Assembly: GCA_028718605.1 (NCBI GenBank)
Contig: JAQULM010000001.1
Coordinates: forward strand, 603,201 to 651,121
DNA: 47,921 nucleotides
Source of the DNA: Patescibacteria group bacterium
Lineage (GTDB): Bacteria > Patescibacteria > ABY1 > UBA10025 > JAHIVO01
Direction of reading: 5' to 3'
The notes under the pieces are model-generated. The model had not been told where the DNA came from. It searched no databases and worked only from the letters and a program-made list of their open reading frames with translations. This document shows positions 17,525 to 24,161 of the stretch, in pieces. Numbering within the stretch: the first letter of the stretch is position 1; every line of letters begins with the position of its first letter. A program made the translations under genes and the position numbers.

Positions 17525-18341
17525 ATACCATTACAGCCCACTTCGGTATCCCGGCGGTAAAACATTTTTGTTTCCTCTTTTTGATAAGGTAATCAAAAAA
17601 TACGGACTTAAAAATGTTGTTTATATTGAACCTTTCGCCGGCGGTGCTGGCGCGGCCTTGGCCTTACTTTTTTTGGAAAAAGTAGACAGAATCGTTATTA
17701 ACGATCTTGATAAAGCAATATATTCGTTCTGGAAATCAGCTATTTTTAATTCCGATAAATTTATTAAGAAAATATACTCCACACCAATAACGATTGAAGA
17801 ATGGCGGAAACAAAAAGCTATTTACAGTGATATAAAATCAAGCGAGTTTAATTTAGGATTTGCAACTTTTTATCTTAATAGGACAAATATGTCCGGCATT
17901 TTAAATGGCGGTTTGATAGGGGGCATTAAACAGAAAGGTAAATATAAGATAAACGCCAGATTCAATAAAGATAGCCTTGCTGAAAAAATTCAACAACTAT
18001 CATTGTATAAAAATAGAATTTCAATTTTTAACAAGGATGGCGTTAAGCTAATACACAAATATTTGAACAAAGAAAACACTTTTATTTATCTTGATCCGCC
18101 ATATTATGAAAAAGGTGCGGCACTGTATTTAAACCACTTTAAAAAAGCAGATCACGAAACGTTGGCCGAGCAATTAAATAGAAACGCAGACGCCTTTTGG
18201 CTCTTGACCTATGATAATAAAAAAGAGATAAAATCACTTTATGAAGATAGAAAAATTGTTAATTTCTCACTCAACTATAATGCTTACGAATTACGTAGAG
18301 GGAGAGAAATAATGATTTTATCTGACGCGCTAACAATTTAA
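17493..18341 (+). CDS. Dam-type DNA N6-adenine methyltransferase
   Basis: 282 residues of the D12 class. Family landmarks: N-terminal PLRYPGGK (16-23), SAM motif I IEPFAGGAG (45-53), IxNDLD (69-73), the TxMSGI region NRTNMSGIL and catalytic motif IV DPPYY (201-205). It transfers a methyl group from SAM to adenine in a short site; the family often reads GATC, but the target here cannot be read from sequence. Starts at ATG ATG 17493/17496, inside the ParB-domain gene, so the pair is translationally coupled. It is a second adenine methylase in the same element besides HsdM. All catalytic motifs are present. Confidence 0.93.
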   Translation: MMTINHKRNHKYHYSPLRYPGGKTFLFPLFDKVIKKYGLKNVVYIEPFAGGAGAALALLFLEKVDRIVINDLDKAIYSFWKSAIFNSDKFIKKIYSTPITIEEWRKQKAIYSDIKSSEFNLGFATFYLNRTNMSGILNGGLIGGIKQKGKYKINARFNKDSLAEKIQQLSLYKNRISIFNKDGVKLIHKYLNKENTFIYLDPPYYEKGAALYLNHFKKADHETLAEQLNRNADAFWLLTYDNKKEIKSLYEDRKIVNFSLNYNAYELRRGREIMILSDALTI

Positions 18342-18350
18342 TCACAAAAC

Positions 18351-18380
18351 TTTTCAAAATAAACTAAAAAAGGTTATTAT
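18351..18380 (+). promoter_or_regulatory. Promoter of the structured RNA
   Basis: TTTTCA (18351-18356), 18 bases, TATTAT (18375-18380), within an A/T-rich stretch directly after the methylase stop. Predicted start near 18387, just where the paired structure begins. Confidence 0.4.
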
Positions 18381-18384
18381 ATAG

Positions 18385-18542
18385 ACACGATACCTAACCC
18401 TGTCGGTTTCCGGCAGGTATGGTACAAAATCCTACGCGACAAAGATGGTCTCCCGACCAGCACTTATTCGCGTAGGTCTATGTCCGAAAGGGCGTAGGGT
18501 GATCCCGAAAGGGGTCACTGCTGGCTCCGGAAGACCTTTTTT
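18385..18542 (+). ncRNA. Unidentified structured RNA (about 160 nt)
   Basis: No reading frame, but dense pairing. Helices seen: CCTGTCGG/CCGGCAGG (18399-18406/18410-18417); CCTACGCG/CGCGTAGG (18431-18438/18469-18476) enclosing TGGTC-TCCC-GACCA (18446-18459); GTCC-GAAA-GGGC (18482-18493); GTGATCCC-GAAA-GGGGTCAC (18499-18518). Two GAAA tetraloops are present. GCGTAGG occurs twice (18470-18476 and 18492-18498), so the first strand can pair with either copy. CCAGCA (18457-18462) can pair with TGCTGG (18519-18524). The segment ends AGACC plus six T (to 18542), and AGGTCT (18474-18479) could close the 3' half as a terminator. It lies 39 bases before a membrane gene. It could be a riboswitch, an attenuator or a trans-acting RNA. 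Confidence 0.65.
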
Positions 18543-18581
18543 GTTGTGAGCTGGACAGATAACCATTAACCATAAAAATCT

Positions 18582-18836
18582 ATGTACGTGGCTTTTAGAG
18601 CGTTTAGGGGGGTACTGGTATCCATAGGGATACTACTTGCACCGTATTTTTTCTTTGAGGAGGTCTGTACCACGGTTTTTAAGATGGAGCGCGGGGATAG
18701 TCATATCTTGGCGGGCGTTATCTGGGTGGTTTATATACTGCTTCTAATAATGAAATACACGGACGAAATAGAAAGGGTAAGTCAAAAAGTCCGTAACAAA
18801 TGCCGGGAGGAATTTATCCATACTTCTGGAAAATAA
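18582..18836 (+). CDS. Small membrane protein, function unknown
   Basis: 84 residues with two hydrophobic segments (about 10-27 and 42-60), then a basic amphipathic tail (IERVSQKVRNKCREE). Topology suggests two membrane passes with both ends inside. It starts 39 bases after the T-run of the structured RNA, so its expression may depend on readthrough of that RNA. It has the same AT-rich codon use as the rest of the element. No family recognised. Part of a row of four very small genes. Confidence 0.6.
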   Translation: MYVAFRAFRGVLVSIGILLAPYFFFEEVCTTVFKMERGDSHILAGVIWVVYILLLIMKYTDEIERVSQKVRNKCREEFIHTSGK

Positions 18837-18855
18837 TTACTTTAATGCTAATTTT

Positions 18856-19083
18856 ATGGAACAAAAAAACAACCCTAAAACTACTGGATCGGTAAAAATA
18901 CCCAAGATTACCCCAGCTCCAAAAGTTAGGTGGTTACAAATGCCCCATTGGCTTGAGGTAGTTATTGTAGTATTTTGGATTTTATTTTTTCTTATACTAA
19001 TCACTCAAGCGATCCTTGGAAAAGACTTTATTATCCCTAACAAGTGGTTTTCGGGCGACTGGCTAATAGAGGAACGTCCTTAA
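18856..19083 (+). CDS. Small single-pass membrane protein, function unknown
   Basis: 75 residues: a Pro/Lys-rich cytoplasmic N-terminus (to about residue 32), one long hydrophobic segment LEVVIVVFWILFFLILITQA and a short C-terminal tail. It resembles bitopic phage or toxin-antitoxin membrane peptides in layout, but no homologue is recognised. The gap from the previous gene is 19 bases. Same strand and likely the same transcript as its neighbours. Confidence 0.55.
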   Translation: MEQKNNPKTTGSVKIPKITPAPKVRWLQMPHWLEVVIVVFWILFFLILITQAILGKDFIIPNKWFSGDWLIEERP

Positions 19084-19102
19084 AATCTTATAAATTATCA
19101 TT

Positions 19103-19207
19103 ATGAAAAATAATAATAGAACAAGCCGATTATTAATTCTATGGGCAAAACTGTGGCTATTATTAAAACTTAAAAAAAGAACTACACAGGCACTAAATAA
19201 AAAGTGA
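19103..19207 (+). CDS. Possible 34-residue basic hydrophobic peptide
   Basis: ATG at 19103, stop at 19205-19207. The product has an Asn/Arg-rich start, a hydrophobic core (LLILWAKLWLLLKLKK) and a Lys/Arg tail. That composition is seen in membrane-active peptides and type I toxins. It fits the regular 20-40 base spacing of the surrounding small genes. Very short, so it may be chance. Confidence 0.4.
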   Translation: MKNNNRTSRLLILWAKLWLLLKLKKRTTQALNKK

Positions 19208-19242
19208 ATGCTTACCACTATTAATTATTAATAGAAAAACCT

Positions 19243-19488
19243 ATGGAAAAGAACCAAAAAAGCCAAAGAATACTGACTTATATTCTGTTGGCAATCAATC
19301 TGGCTTTATTGCTTTATAAGCTATCGGCACGGTGGGAAGCTAACGTTGGAATGATCATTGGGGTTGTTTTAAGCATTGTAGTTTTATTCTACTTTTATAA
19401 ATGGCTATTCAAAAAAATCAAAAAAGGATGGAGTCCAATCAATGCCGCATTAATTACTTATTTCGGGTTTTATTTACTGGCGGGCTGA
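19243..19488 (+). CDS. Small multi-pass membrane protein, function unknown
   Basis: 81 residues. Three hydrophobic segments (about 10-24, 35-52 and 66-80) separated by short basic loops. The start ATG follows an A-rich stretch. Last of the four small genes that follow the structured RNA. A holin-like role would fit the size and the nearby terminase-like gene, but this is only a layout argument; no holin motif is recognised. Confidence 0.55.
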   Translation: MEKNQKSQRILTYILLAINLALLLYKLSARWEANVGMIIGVVLSIVVLFYFYKWLFKKIKKGWSPINAALITYFGFYLLAG

Positions 19489-19554
19489 TAAGGAAATTGA
19501 CGCAACTTCCGAAAAACATTGACGAAGTTTCTGTATGCGGGATAATTAAGGTAT

Positions 19555-19986
19555 ATGGCAACTTTAAGGCAAAAAAATGCAGTCAAAAAAATCGTGGAAA
19601 ATCGTGGAATCTCCGTGAGTAAAGCTATGCGCGAAGCAGGGTATTCGGCGGCTTCTGCGAAAAATCCTAAAAACCTTACTGATAGTAAGGCTTGGCCTGA
19701 ATTAATGGACACCGCCCTCCCAGATAGCAAGCTATTAACTGTACACAAGAAATTACTCAATCATAAAGAATGGCGTGCAAATGACGCCGGCCTTGATAAG
19801 GCATATAAGTTAAAGGGGAAATATGCTGCACAGAAAGTTAAGATTGACGATATTGACGAGATTCCCGAGGAGGAGCTGGACGAAAGGCTTGCGGAGACGG
19901 AGGAAATAGCGGCCAGATACCGAAAATATGCGCTCCCGCTATTACGCGCCAGAGAGCAAAATCAAAACAGAGCGCTATGTAAGTAA
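19555..19986 (+). CDS. Phage terminase small subunit-like protein
   Basis: 143 residues. The N-terminus (NAVKKIVENRGISVSKAMREAGYS) is the helix-turn-helix of terminase small subunits that binds the packaging site. A charged linker and an acidic helical C-terminus (DDIDEIPEEELDERLAE) follow, as used for oligomer or large-subunit contact. No large terminase, portal or capsid gene is in the window. Either the element is a degenerate prophage, or a satellite that borrows a helper's packaging machinery, or the protein has been reused as a regulator. The HTH fold is clear; the packaging role is uncertain. Confidence 0.65.
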   Translation: MATLRQKNAVKKIVENRGISVSKAMREAGYSAASAKNPKNLTDSKAWPELMDTALPDSKLLTVHKKLLNHKEWRANDAGLDKAYKLKGKYAAQKVKIDDIDEIPEEELDERLAETEEIAARYRKYALPLLRAREQNQNRALCK

Positions 19987-19997
19987 TTATAAGCTAA

Positions 19998-20291
19998 CTA
20001 CTTCTTACTCTTCTTAAACAAGAAGTGAAGTAGAGATTGATTATCTTCTTCAACCGAGGACATCTCAACATTAATAGTTTTTTGCACATTCCTTGATTTT
20101 ATCTGCAATTTTGGTATCCTTGAAGTAAAGAAATGGCTAACCGTTCCTTGTTCATCAGACGCACTCTTGTGAGAAGCAATCAAAACCTCTGCTCCGTTGC
20201 CAAAATCAAAACTCTTCCTGATTGTTTCCCTCATTCTTTCTTCGGCCTTTGCTTTCTCCCCCGGAGTTAATTTGTTTTCCTCTTTTTTCAT
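19998..20291 (-). CDS. Hypothetical protein at the right end of the element
   Basis: 97 residues, convergent with the terminase-like gene. A charged N-terminal helix (LTPGEKAKAEERMRETIRKSF) is followed by a beta-rich segment (NGAEVLIASHK...VSHFFTSRIPKLQIKSRN) and a basic end. No family recognised. It has its own extended -10 promoter 60 bases upstream. AT-rich codon use assigns it to the element, not the host. Confidence 0.5.
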   Translation of the reverse strand: MKKEENKLTPGEKAKAEERMRETIRKSFDFGNGAEVLIASHKSASDEQGTVSHFFTSRIPKLQIKSRNVQKTINVEMSSVEEDNQSLLHFLFKKSKK

Positions 20292-20353
20292 ATTTGAGCT
20301 ATAATGGGTTGTCTATCGCTTTTTACCCCTATCCTCTGGATTTCCTTGTCTAT

Positions 20354-20362
20354 ATTATAGCA
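20354..20362 (-). promoter_or_regulatory. Extended -10 promoter of the right-end gene
   Basis: On the minus strand TGC-TATAAT (20362-20354), a perfect extended -10. No -35 of note. It lies within 20 bases of the proposed right junction. Confidence 0.45.
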
Positions 20363-20369
20363 AAATAAG

Positions 20370-20375
20370 ACCAGA
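20370..20375. other. Candidate right attachment core
   Basis: ACCAGA at 20370-20375 repeats the ACCAGA at 9010-9015, which spans the last base and CCA of tRNA-Ala. Both are followed by T-rich DNA after about six bases. If the core is here, the empty site would read tRNA-Ala, CCA, then a T-run that could be its natural terminator. Six bases is little evidence, though serine integrases do use very short cores. Confidence 0.25.
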
Positions 20376-20422
20376 TTGTATTTTTCAAGGGGGAAGTTCG
20401 GGGTAATAAGTTGTTTCTCACC

Positions 20423-20458
20423 AAAAAACACCGTGCAAATTTTAGCACGATGTTTTTT
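20423..20458. terminator. Bidirectional intrinsic terminator
   Basis: CACCGTGC (20429-20436), 8-base loop, GCACGATG (20445-20452), with six A before and six T after. Works on both strands: it ends the receiver gene at 20494 on the minus strand, and would stop plus-strand readthrough from the element. Confidence 0.8.
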
Positions 20459-20493
20459 GAAAACCGGCGTATCTCGTCTAATTGACCACGAAC

Positions 20494-20871
20494 TCACGAG
20501 TGCGACAGAATTTCTTTTATCCGATCGAGTATTTCTTGCAGACTCGTGTCTGACTTGACGATATAATGCTTTACGCCCAGCGCTTTCGCATAATTGATCT
20601 GTTCCTGCTCATTGATATTGGACGCGACGATGACGGGAATGGTAATATTGCGCTTCATCATTTCCCGGAGCACTGCAAAGCCGTCGAGCCGCGGCATGAT
20701 CAGGTCGAGGATAATAAGATCCACCGCCCCTGCCGCAATCCTCACGAGCGCTTCCTCGCCATCTTTGGCTGATTCGACATAGTACCCGCTCTTGCTCAGC
20801 TTGTTTCGCAATGCCTCGACGAGGGACCGAACGTTCTCAACGACGAGAATTGTCTTTTTACGCGATTCCAT
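20494..20871 (-). CDS. Single-domain receiver protein with altered acidic pocket
   Basis: 125 residues from the ATG at 20871 (a frame-compatible ATG at 20895 lies beside a possible -10). CheY fold: ILVVEN, phospho-acceptor D56 in LIILDLIMPRLDG, a small-residue switch position in VIVASN and the conserved Lys in YIVKSD. In the acidic pocket the second residue is Asn (E12-N13) instead of Asp/Glu, which may change Mg2+ binding or phosphorylation. No kinase or output domain adjacent. Related to the receiver in the pilus operon, so it could share that kinase; this is inference. First host gene right of the element, followed by a strong terminator. Confidence 0.88.
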   Translation of the reverse strand: MESRKKTILVVENVRSLVEALRNKLSKSGYYVESAKDGEEALVRIAAGAVDLIILDLIMPRLDGFAVLREMMKRNITIPVIVASNINEQEQINYAKALGVKHYIVKSDTSLQEILDRIKEILSHS

Positions 20872-20964
20872 AGCAGTTGATATATTACATAACATCCCAA
20901 AAATTCAATGCCACCCCCATTGTACAGAATTACCAGCAATGCGGCAATATCATTTCCCCTACCC

Positions 20965-20993
20965 TTGACTTTTTTATCTATCCATGATAGTTT
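20965..20993 (+). promoter_or_regulatory. Promoter candidate for the gene at 21074
   Basis: TTGACT (20965-20970), 17 bases, TAGTTT (20988-20993). The -35 is good, the -10 weak. A leader of about 75 bases would follow, ending in a strong GGGGGAGG ribosome binding site. Confidence 0.4.
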
Positions 20994-21073
20994 ATTCTAC
21001 TTGCTCTTTTTCCGTAATGGCTCTTCGACAACCAATGTTTGTGTAGCATACACCGTTAACGGGGGAGGTCATC

Positions 21074-21748
21074 ATGACACTCACGATCGTACTAGCAGTA
21101 ATTTGTGGGGCGCTCGCTGTTCTCATTTTCTTTATGGGGAGGAAGCTCCTTAGGCTGGGCGCTGAAAAAAATACGCTCATGCTGCTCATCGGGTCAATCG
21201 CCAAGATCCGCGGCGGGATCAAGGCGAATTTCATGACACGCAACCTTGCCGAAGTGGACCGGGCCCAGAAACTTTTTGGACACGCGGCAGTGCTGACTTC
21301 GTCAACGATCAGTTGGGACCAGTTCCAGCAATTGCTCCTCGACACGAATCTCGTCTTTTATGTTCTCGATCTGCTGGAAAAAGTTCGCAAAGACGCGCAT
21401 CAAGGAAGCATATCATTTATTGCTTCCGAAATACGTGATGCGCTTACCGACGCAGACATATCCCCTTCTCGCGACCAGCGCATTGTCACACTTCTGACCC
21501 CTCTTCTCGCCGAGTTGGATGAGCTGGAGCGGACGGGCAACGAGGCGGAAGCCAAAAAACTCGCCGCGGAGATCGCCGCGAACCCCGAAATGTTCACAAT
21601 CCAAGACTTCCGTCGACTGGTCGCGCTCATGAAGAATGCCGGTATCACCCCGTCCACCATTGGCTTCAAGGCCAACACGCCTCCGATCGTACTCCAGATG
21701 GTCGAAACCCTATGGCAGGAAGACGCCGACGCGGCAATGAAGGCGTAA
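21074..21748 (+). CDS. Membrane-anchored helical protein, function unknown
   Basis: 224 residues. One N-terminal membrane helix (about 3-22), then a long cytoplasmic or external helical domain with charged heptads (LAELDELERTGNEAEAKKLAAEIAANPE). Strong ribosome binding site GGGGGAGG 8 bases before the ATG fixes the start. It stands alone between convergent and divergent neighbours and ends at a strong hairpin. No domain recognised. G+C and codon use match the host. Confidence 0.75.
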   Translation: MTLTIVLAVICGALAVLIFFMGRKLLRLGAEKNTLMLLIGSIAKIRGGIKANFMTRNLAEVDRAQKLFGHAAVLTSSTISWDQFQQLLLDTNLVFYVLDLLEKVRKDAHQGSISFIASEIRDALTDADISPSRDQRIVTLLTPLLAELDELERTGNEAEAKKLAAEIAANPEMFTIQDFRRLVALMKNAGITPSTIGFKANTPPIVLQMVETLWQEDADAAMKA

Positions 21749-21773
21749 GCAACACAAACCACACTCAAATGAA

Positions 21774-21809
21774 AAGAGCCGCATGGACACCTGTTCCATC
21801 GCGGCTCTT
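21774..21809. terminator. Hairpin between convergent genes
   Basis: AAGAGCCGC (21774-21782) pairs with GCGGCTCTT (21801-21809), with ATGGA/TCCAT continuing the stem. It separates the genes ending at 21748 (+) and 21826 (-). T-runs are short on both sides (TTTTC on minus), so it may act mainly as a 3' end stabiliser or bidirectional terminator. Confidence 0.7.
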
Positions 21810-21825
21810 ACTATTTTGTATCAAA

Positions 21826-24015
21826 TTATTTATCTACCCGCGTCAGGAGGGTAAACTCCCCGCCCTGCACTGCGCTGCCGTTGCGGTCCAGGACAAACCG
21901 GTCAAAATACACGCCGGGTTCAGCGGGGGAACGGAACCTGAACTCGAACGTGCCGGTTTCTCCCGGTTTCACGCTCTGTTCTTTCAGGCGCGCTGGAGAA
22001 TAATTATTTACCCACGATATATCATGGAACCGGCTTACCGCATCGCCTAGATCGTATGCCTTTAAAACAACACTGCGGTCCCAGGTAGTTATGCCGGTGT
22101 TTTTGAATTTAATAACAACGCCCAACCGCCACACATTCATAACTGCCGCGGGGATATTGTGCTCCACGAAGGCAGCCTGCCATGGCGAATCAACGCGGGT
22201 AATCGAACGGTCCTCCTTTTGGACAACCGCCTCATCACCATGCAAACGGTAGCGGTTGTAGAATAAGCCGGGCTCGTCAGGGCTGCGAAACGTAAAGGTG
22301 AACGTTGCAAGCTTGCCGGGCTTAACCGACGCTTCGCTGAAATTAATATCACCGTACTCGCCCGGCCAGCTCGTATCACGGAACCGGCTCACGGCATCGC
22401 CTAAATCATAAATGCGTAGCTTATACGAACCGTGCTGCCATGTCTTGGTGCCGCGATTTTTAATTTTCACCGTCACCAGCTGGGTTGCATTTATAAACGT
22501 TGCCGGCTTGATCACCATGCTGTCCATAGCTGCCGCATATTCAAGGTCGGTAACGGTGGCGGTCACGGTAAACGTCGTTCCCGAGAGAACCTTCCCGTTG
22601 ATGGCGAGCGCAAACTCCTCGGTTACGTCGAGCGCATCCCGTGGCGCGGTGATGCTGAATGCAAACCGCCCGGTTTCTCCTGGCGCGACATTGGCAGTGA
22701 CCAGGGTCGGAGCGTTAGAACCACTGCCAGTGAGCTTCAAGGTTCCTGAACTCTGTGCAATCACCGTCGGCGCTGCCGGCGAATAATTGCGCCATGTTTC
22801 TGTGCCATCGTTCCGAAATTCAACCCACATCTCCTTGGTCGTACCGGCTGGCATCGTGAGCGGCTGCTCGCTCTGCCCGACAAACGTCGCCTTCACGACC
22901 GCTTGTGGCGATTTGGGAAGCGCGTCGTACTTCTCCTGCGCGGCTGTACGGATGCCCGCGAGCTTCGAATACAAATTCTTACCGGGGCAGATTGTGCAAT
23001 CAAGATCCTTGTGGCCGACAATGTTTGGGTACGTGTCCCCATGAAAAACATTTTGATCTTCGGGCCGAATGCCGAACGTCTTGCCTTTGTGCGCCGTGAG
23101 CGTCGCGATGGCCGCTTTTACCTTCGCATTGAGGGTCTGCTTTGTTTCATAATCGCCGAGTACCGCGATGCCGATCGATCCCTCATTGAAATTCACCGTG
23201 CCGTTCCCGCCGAACCGCGCCGAATTGCACGCGGCATCGCGGAACGTATGCGCGCCGATGACACCATCGCCGCCGTACCGGCCTTCGTAAATTGTGCCAT
23301 TCTGGTCAATGAGATAATTGTACCCAATATCCCCCCAGCCCAAACTGACCGCGTGCCAATAGTACACACCGCGAATCGTCGCTGCGGGATTGCTGCCTCC
23401 CGTGCCGCCCGCCGTATGGTGCACCACAAACGTGGTTGGCCACTCGTACTCGGGCGCCCACACTTCCTCGCCGTCTGAATCAAAACGCCAATCCTCATCG
23501 GCCTCCCATTCGCTCCGTGACACGACATCGAGGCCTTCTGCCGCCGCGGCGCTCTTGAAAACCGAACGAAAGAAATTACCGCCCACTGCAATTGAACCGT
23601 GCTCCGTGCCAATACATACAAACTTGATAGCTGTGATATCATCTGAGCCACCCAGCTGGTATTGAAGCTTGGTTGCTGATGCGGCGATTATCGGATCCGT
23701 CGCCATATTCCAGCCATCACGCTCAAGAGAATCCTCGGGCTTGGCGCCGAACCATCCGCCCCATGCATGGCCTGAATACAGCCGGATTGACATGTCCAAT
23801 GAGCCAGCGCCCTGCCACCCAAAACCAACGACGGTGCACGGAAAATCCATCGTTAAGATAGGGGACGTATATGCGCCGACGGGGCTGGGGTTATCGATGA
23901 CTTCACTGCTGCGAAAGGCGGGCGAAGCAGAGGCAACCCGTGTACCTAAAAAAACGATTGCCAATACAGCAACCGTGCCAAAAATAGAGAATTTCATTGT
24001 TCGAGAAACCTTCAT
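21826..24015 (-). CDS. Secreted N-acetylmuramoyl-L-alanine amidase (PGRP) with three Ig-like domains
   Basis: 729 residues. A signal peptide (about 1-30) is followed by an N-terminal domain (about 40-150), an Amidase_2/PGRP catalytic domain (about 160-355) and three Ig-like modules (about 365-490, 495-615, 625-729). Zinc ligands are visible as H199 in VVHHTAGG, H335 in GHKDLD and C343 in TICPG, with the catalytic-site tyrosine region GYNYLID. It should cut the amide between MurNAc and L-Ala in peptidoglycan. The Ig modules have the NBR1-like pattern (PGETGRFAF, WxxGSYKLRIYDLGDAVSRF) and repeat a GDAVSRFxD-SW motif. Similar modules appear in the SpoIID protein at 34664. Own promoter; first and only gene of its transcript. 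Confidence 0.93.
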   Translation of the reverse strand: MKVSRTMKFSIFGTVAVLAIVFLGTRVASASPAFRSSEVIDNPSPVGAYTSPILTMDFPCTVVGFGWQGAGSLDMSIRLYSGHAWGGWFGAKPEDSLERDGWNMATDPIIAASATKLQYQLGGSDDITAIKFVCIGTEHGSIAVGGNFFRSVFKSAAAAEGLDVVSRSEWEADEDWRFDSDGEEVWAPEYEWPTTFVVHHTAGGTGGSNPAATIRGVYYWHAVSLGWGDIGYNYLIDQNGTIYEGRYGGDGVIGAHTFRDAACNSARFGGNGTVNFNEGSIGIAVLGDYETKQTLNAKVKAAIATLTAHKGKTFGIRPEDQNVFHGDTYPNIVGHKDLDCTICPGKNLYSKLAGIRTAAQEKYDALPKSPQAVVKATFVGQSEQPLTMPAGTTKEMWVEFRNDGTETWRNYSPAAPTVIAQSSGTLKLTGSGSNAPTLVTANVAPGETGRFAFSITAPRDALDVTEEFALAINGKVLSGTTFTVTATVTDLEYAAAMDSMVIKPATFINATQLVTVKIKNRGTKTWQHGSYKLRIYDLGDAVSRFRDTSWPGEYGDINFSEASVKPGKLATFTFTFRSPDEPGLFYNRYRLHGDEAVVQKEDRSITRVDSPWQAAFVEHNIPAAVMNVWRLGVVIKFKNTGITTWDRSVVLKAYDLGDAVSRFHDISWVNNYSPARLKEQSVKPGETGTFEFRFRSPAEPGVYFDRFVLDRNGSAVQGGEFTLLTRVDK

Positions 24016-24058
24016 GGCGTGCTTTTGGTATTGGTTTTTATTTTCACTCTCAATATGA

Positions 24059-24087
24059 ATTATAGCGTATTTTAGGCATTTTGTAAA
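24059..24087 (-). promoter_or_regulatory. Promoter of the amidase
   Basis: Minus strand TTTACA (24087-24082), 17 bases, TATAAT (24064-24059). Near consensus. Start about 40 bases before the ATG at 24015. Confidence 0.7.
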
Positions 24088-24103
24088 TAGTAATACGTTA
24101 ACT

Positions 24104-24138
24104 AAAAGAATACGACAGACTGACTGCCGTATTCTTTT
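24104..24138 (-). terminator. Intrinsic terminator of the gene at 24162
   Basis: AAAAGAATACG (24104-24114) pairs perfectly with CGTATTCTTTT (24128-24138), with CAG/CTG continuing after one mismatch. Lies 24 bases after the stop. A-rich and T-rich ends make it work in both directions. Confidence 0.75.
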
Positions 24139-24161
24139 AATAATAAACTATCTTCAAACGG

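Larger units (their letters stand above)
9010..20375. mobile_element. Serine-recombinase integrative element carrying restriction and methylation genes
   Basis: The block between tRNA-Ala and about 20.4 kb is strongly AT-rich and uses AT-ending codons, unlike both flanks. Its first gene is a large serine recombinase pointing into the tRNA; next come an AlpA/MerR-like regulator, HsdR, fused HsdM-HsdS, a ParB-domain protein, a Dam-type methylase, a structured RNA, small membrane proteins and a terminase-small-subunit-like gene. No capsid, portal, large terminase or replication gene is seen, so it is not a complete prophage. The right end is uncertain. I place it near 20370, where ACCAGA recurs (it also spans 9010-9015), between the last AT-rich gene and the host receiver gene. 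Confidence 0.75.

Noticed and set aside
18385..18542. Cobalamin riboswitch
   Set aside because: GGTACAAAATCC faintly recalls part of the B12 core, but the order of the other conserved elements does not fit and no B12-related gene follows.
18385..18542. Hammerhead or SRP RNA
   Set aside because: GAAA loops and a CCGGAAG stretch are present, but the CTGATGA core of a hammerhead and the SRP apical motif are absent.
9010..20375. Complete prophage
   Set aside because: No capsid, tail, portal, large terminase or replication gene could be found on either strand.
20288..20497. A 69-codon minus-strand frame between the element and the receiver gene
   Set aside because: It runs through the bidirectional terminator at 20423-20458 and has no ribosome site, so it is not a likely gene.
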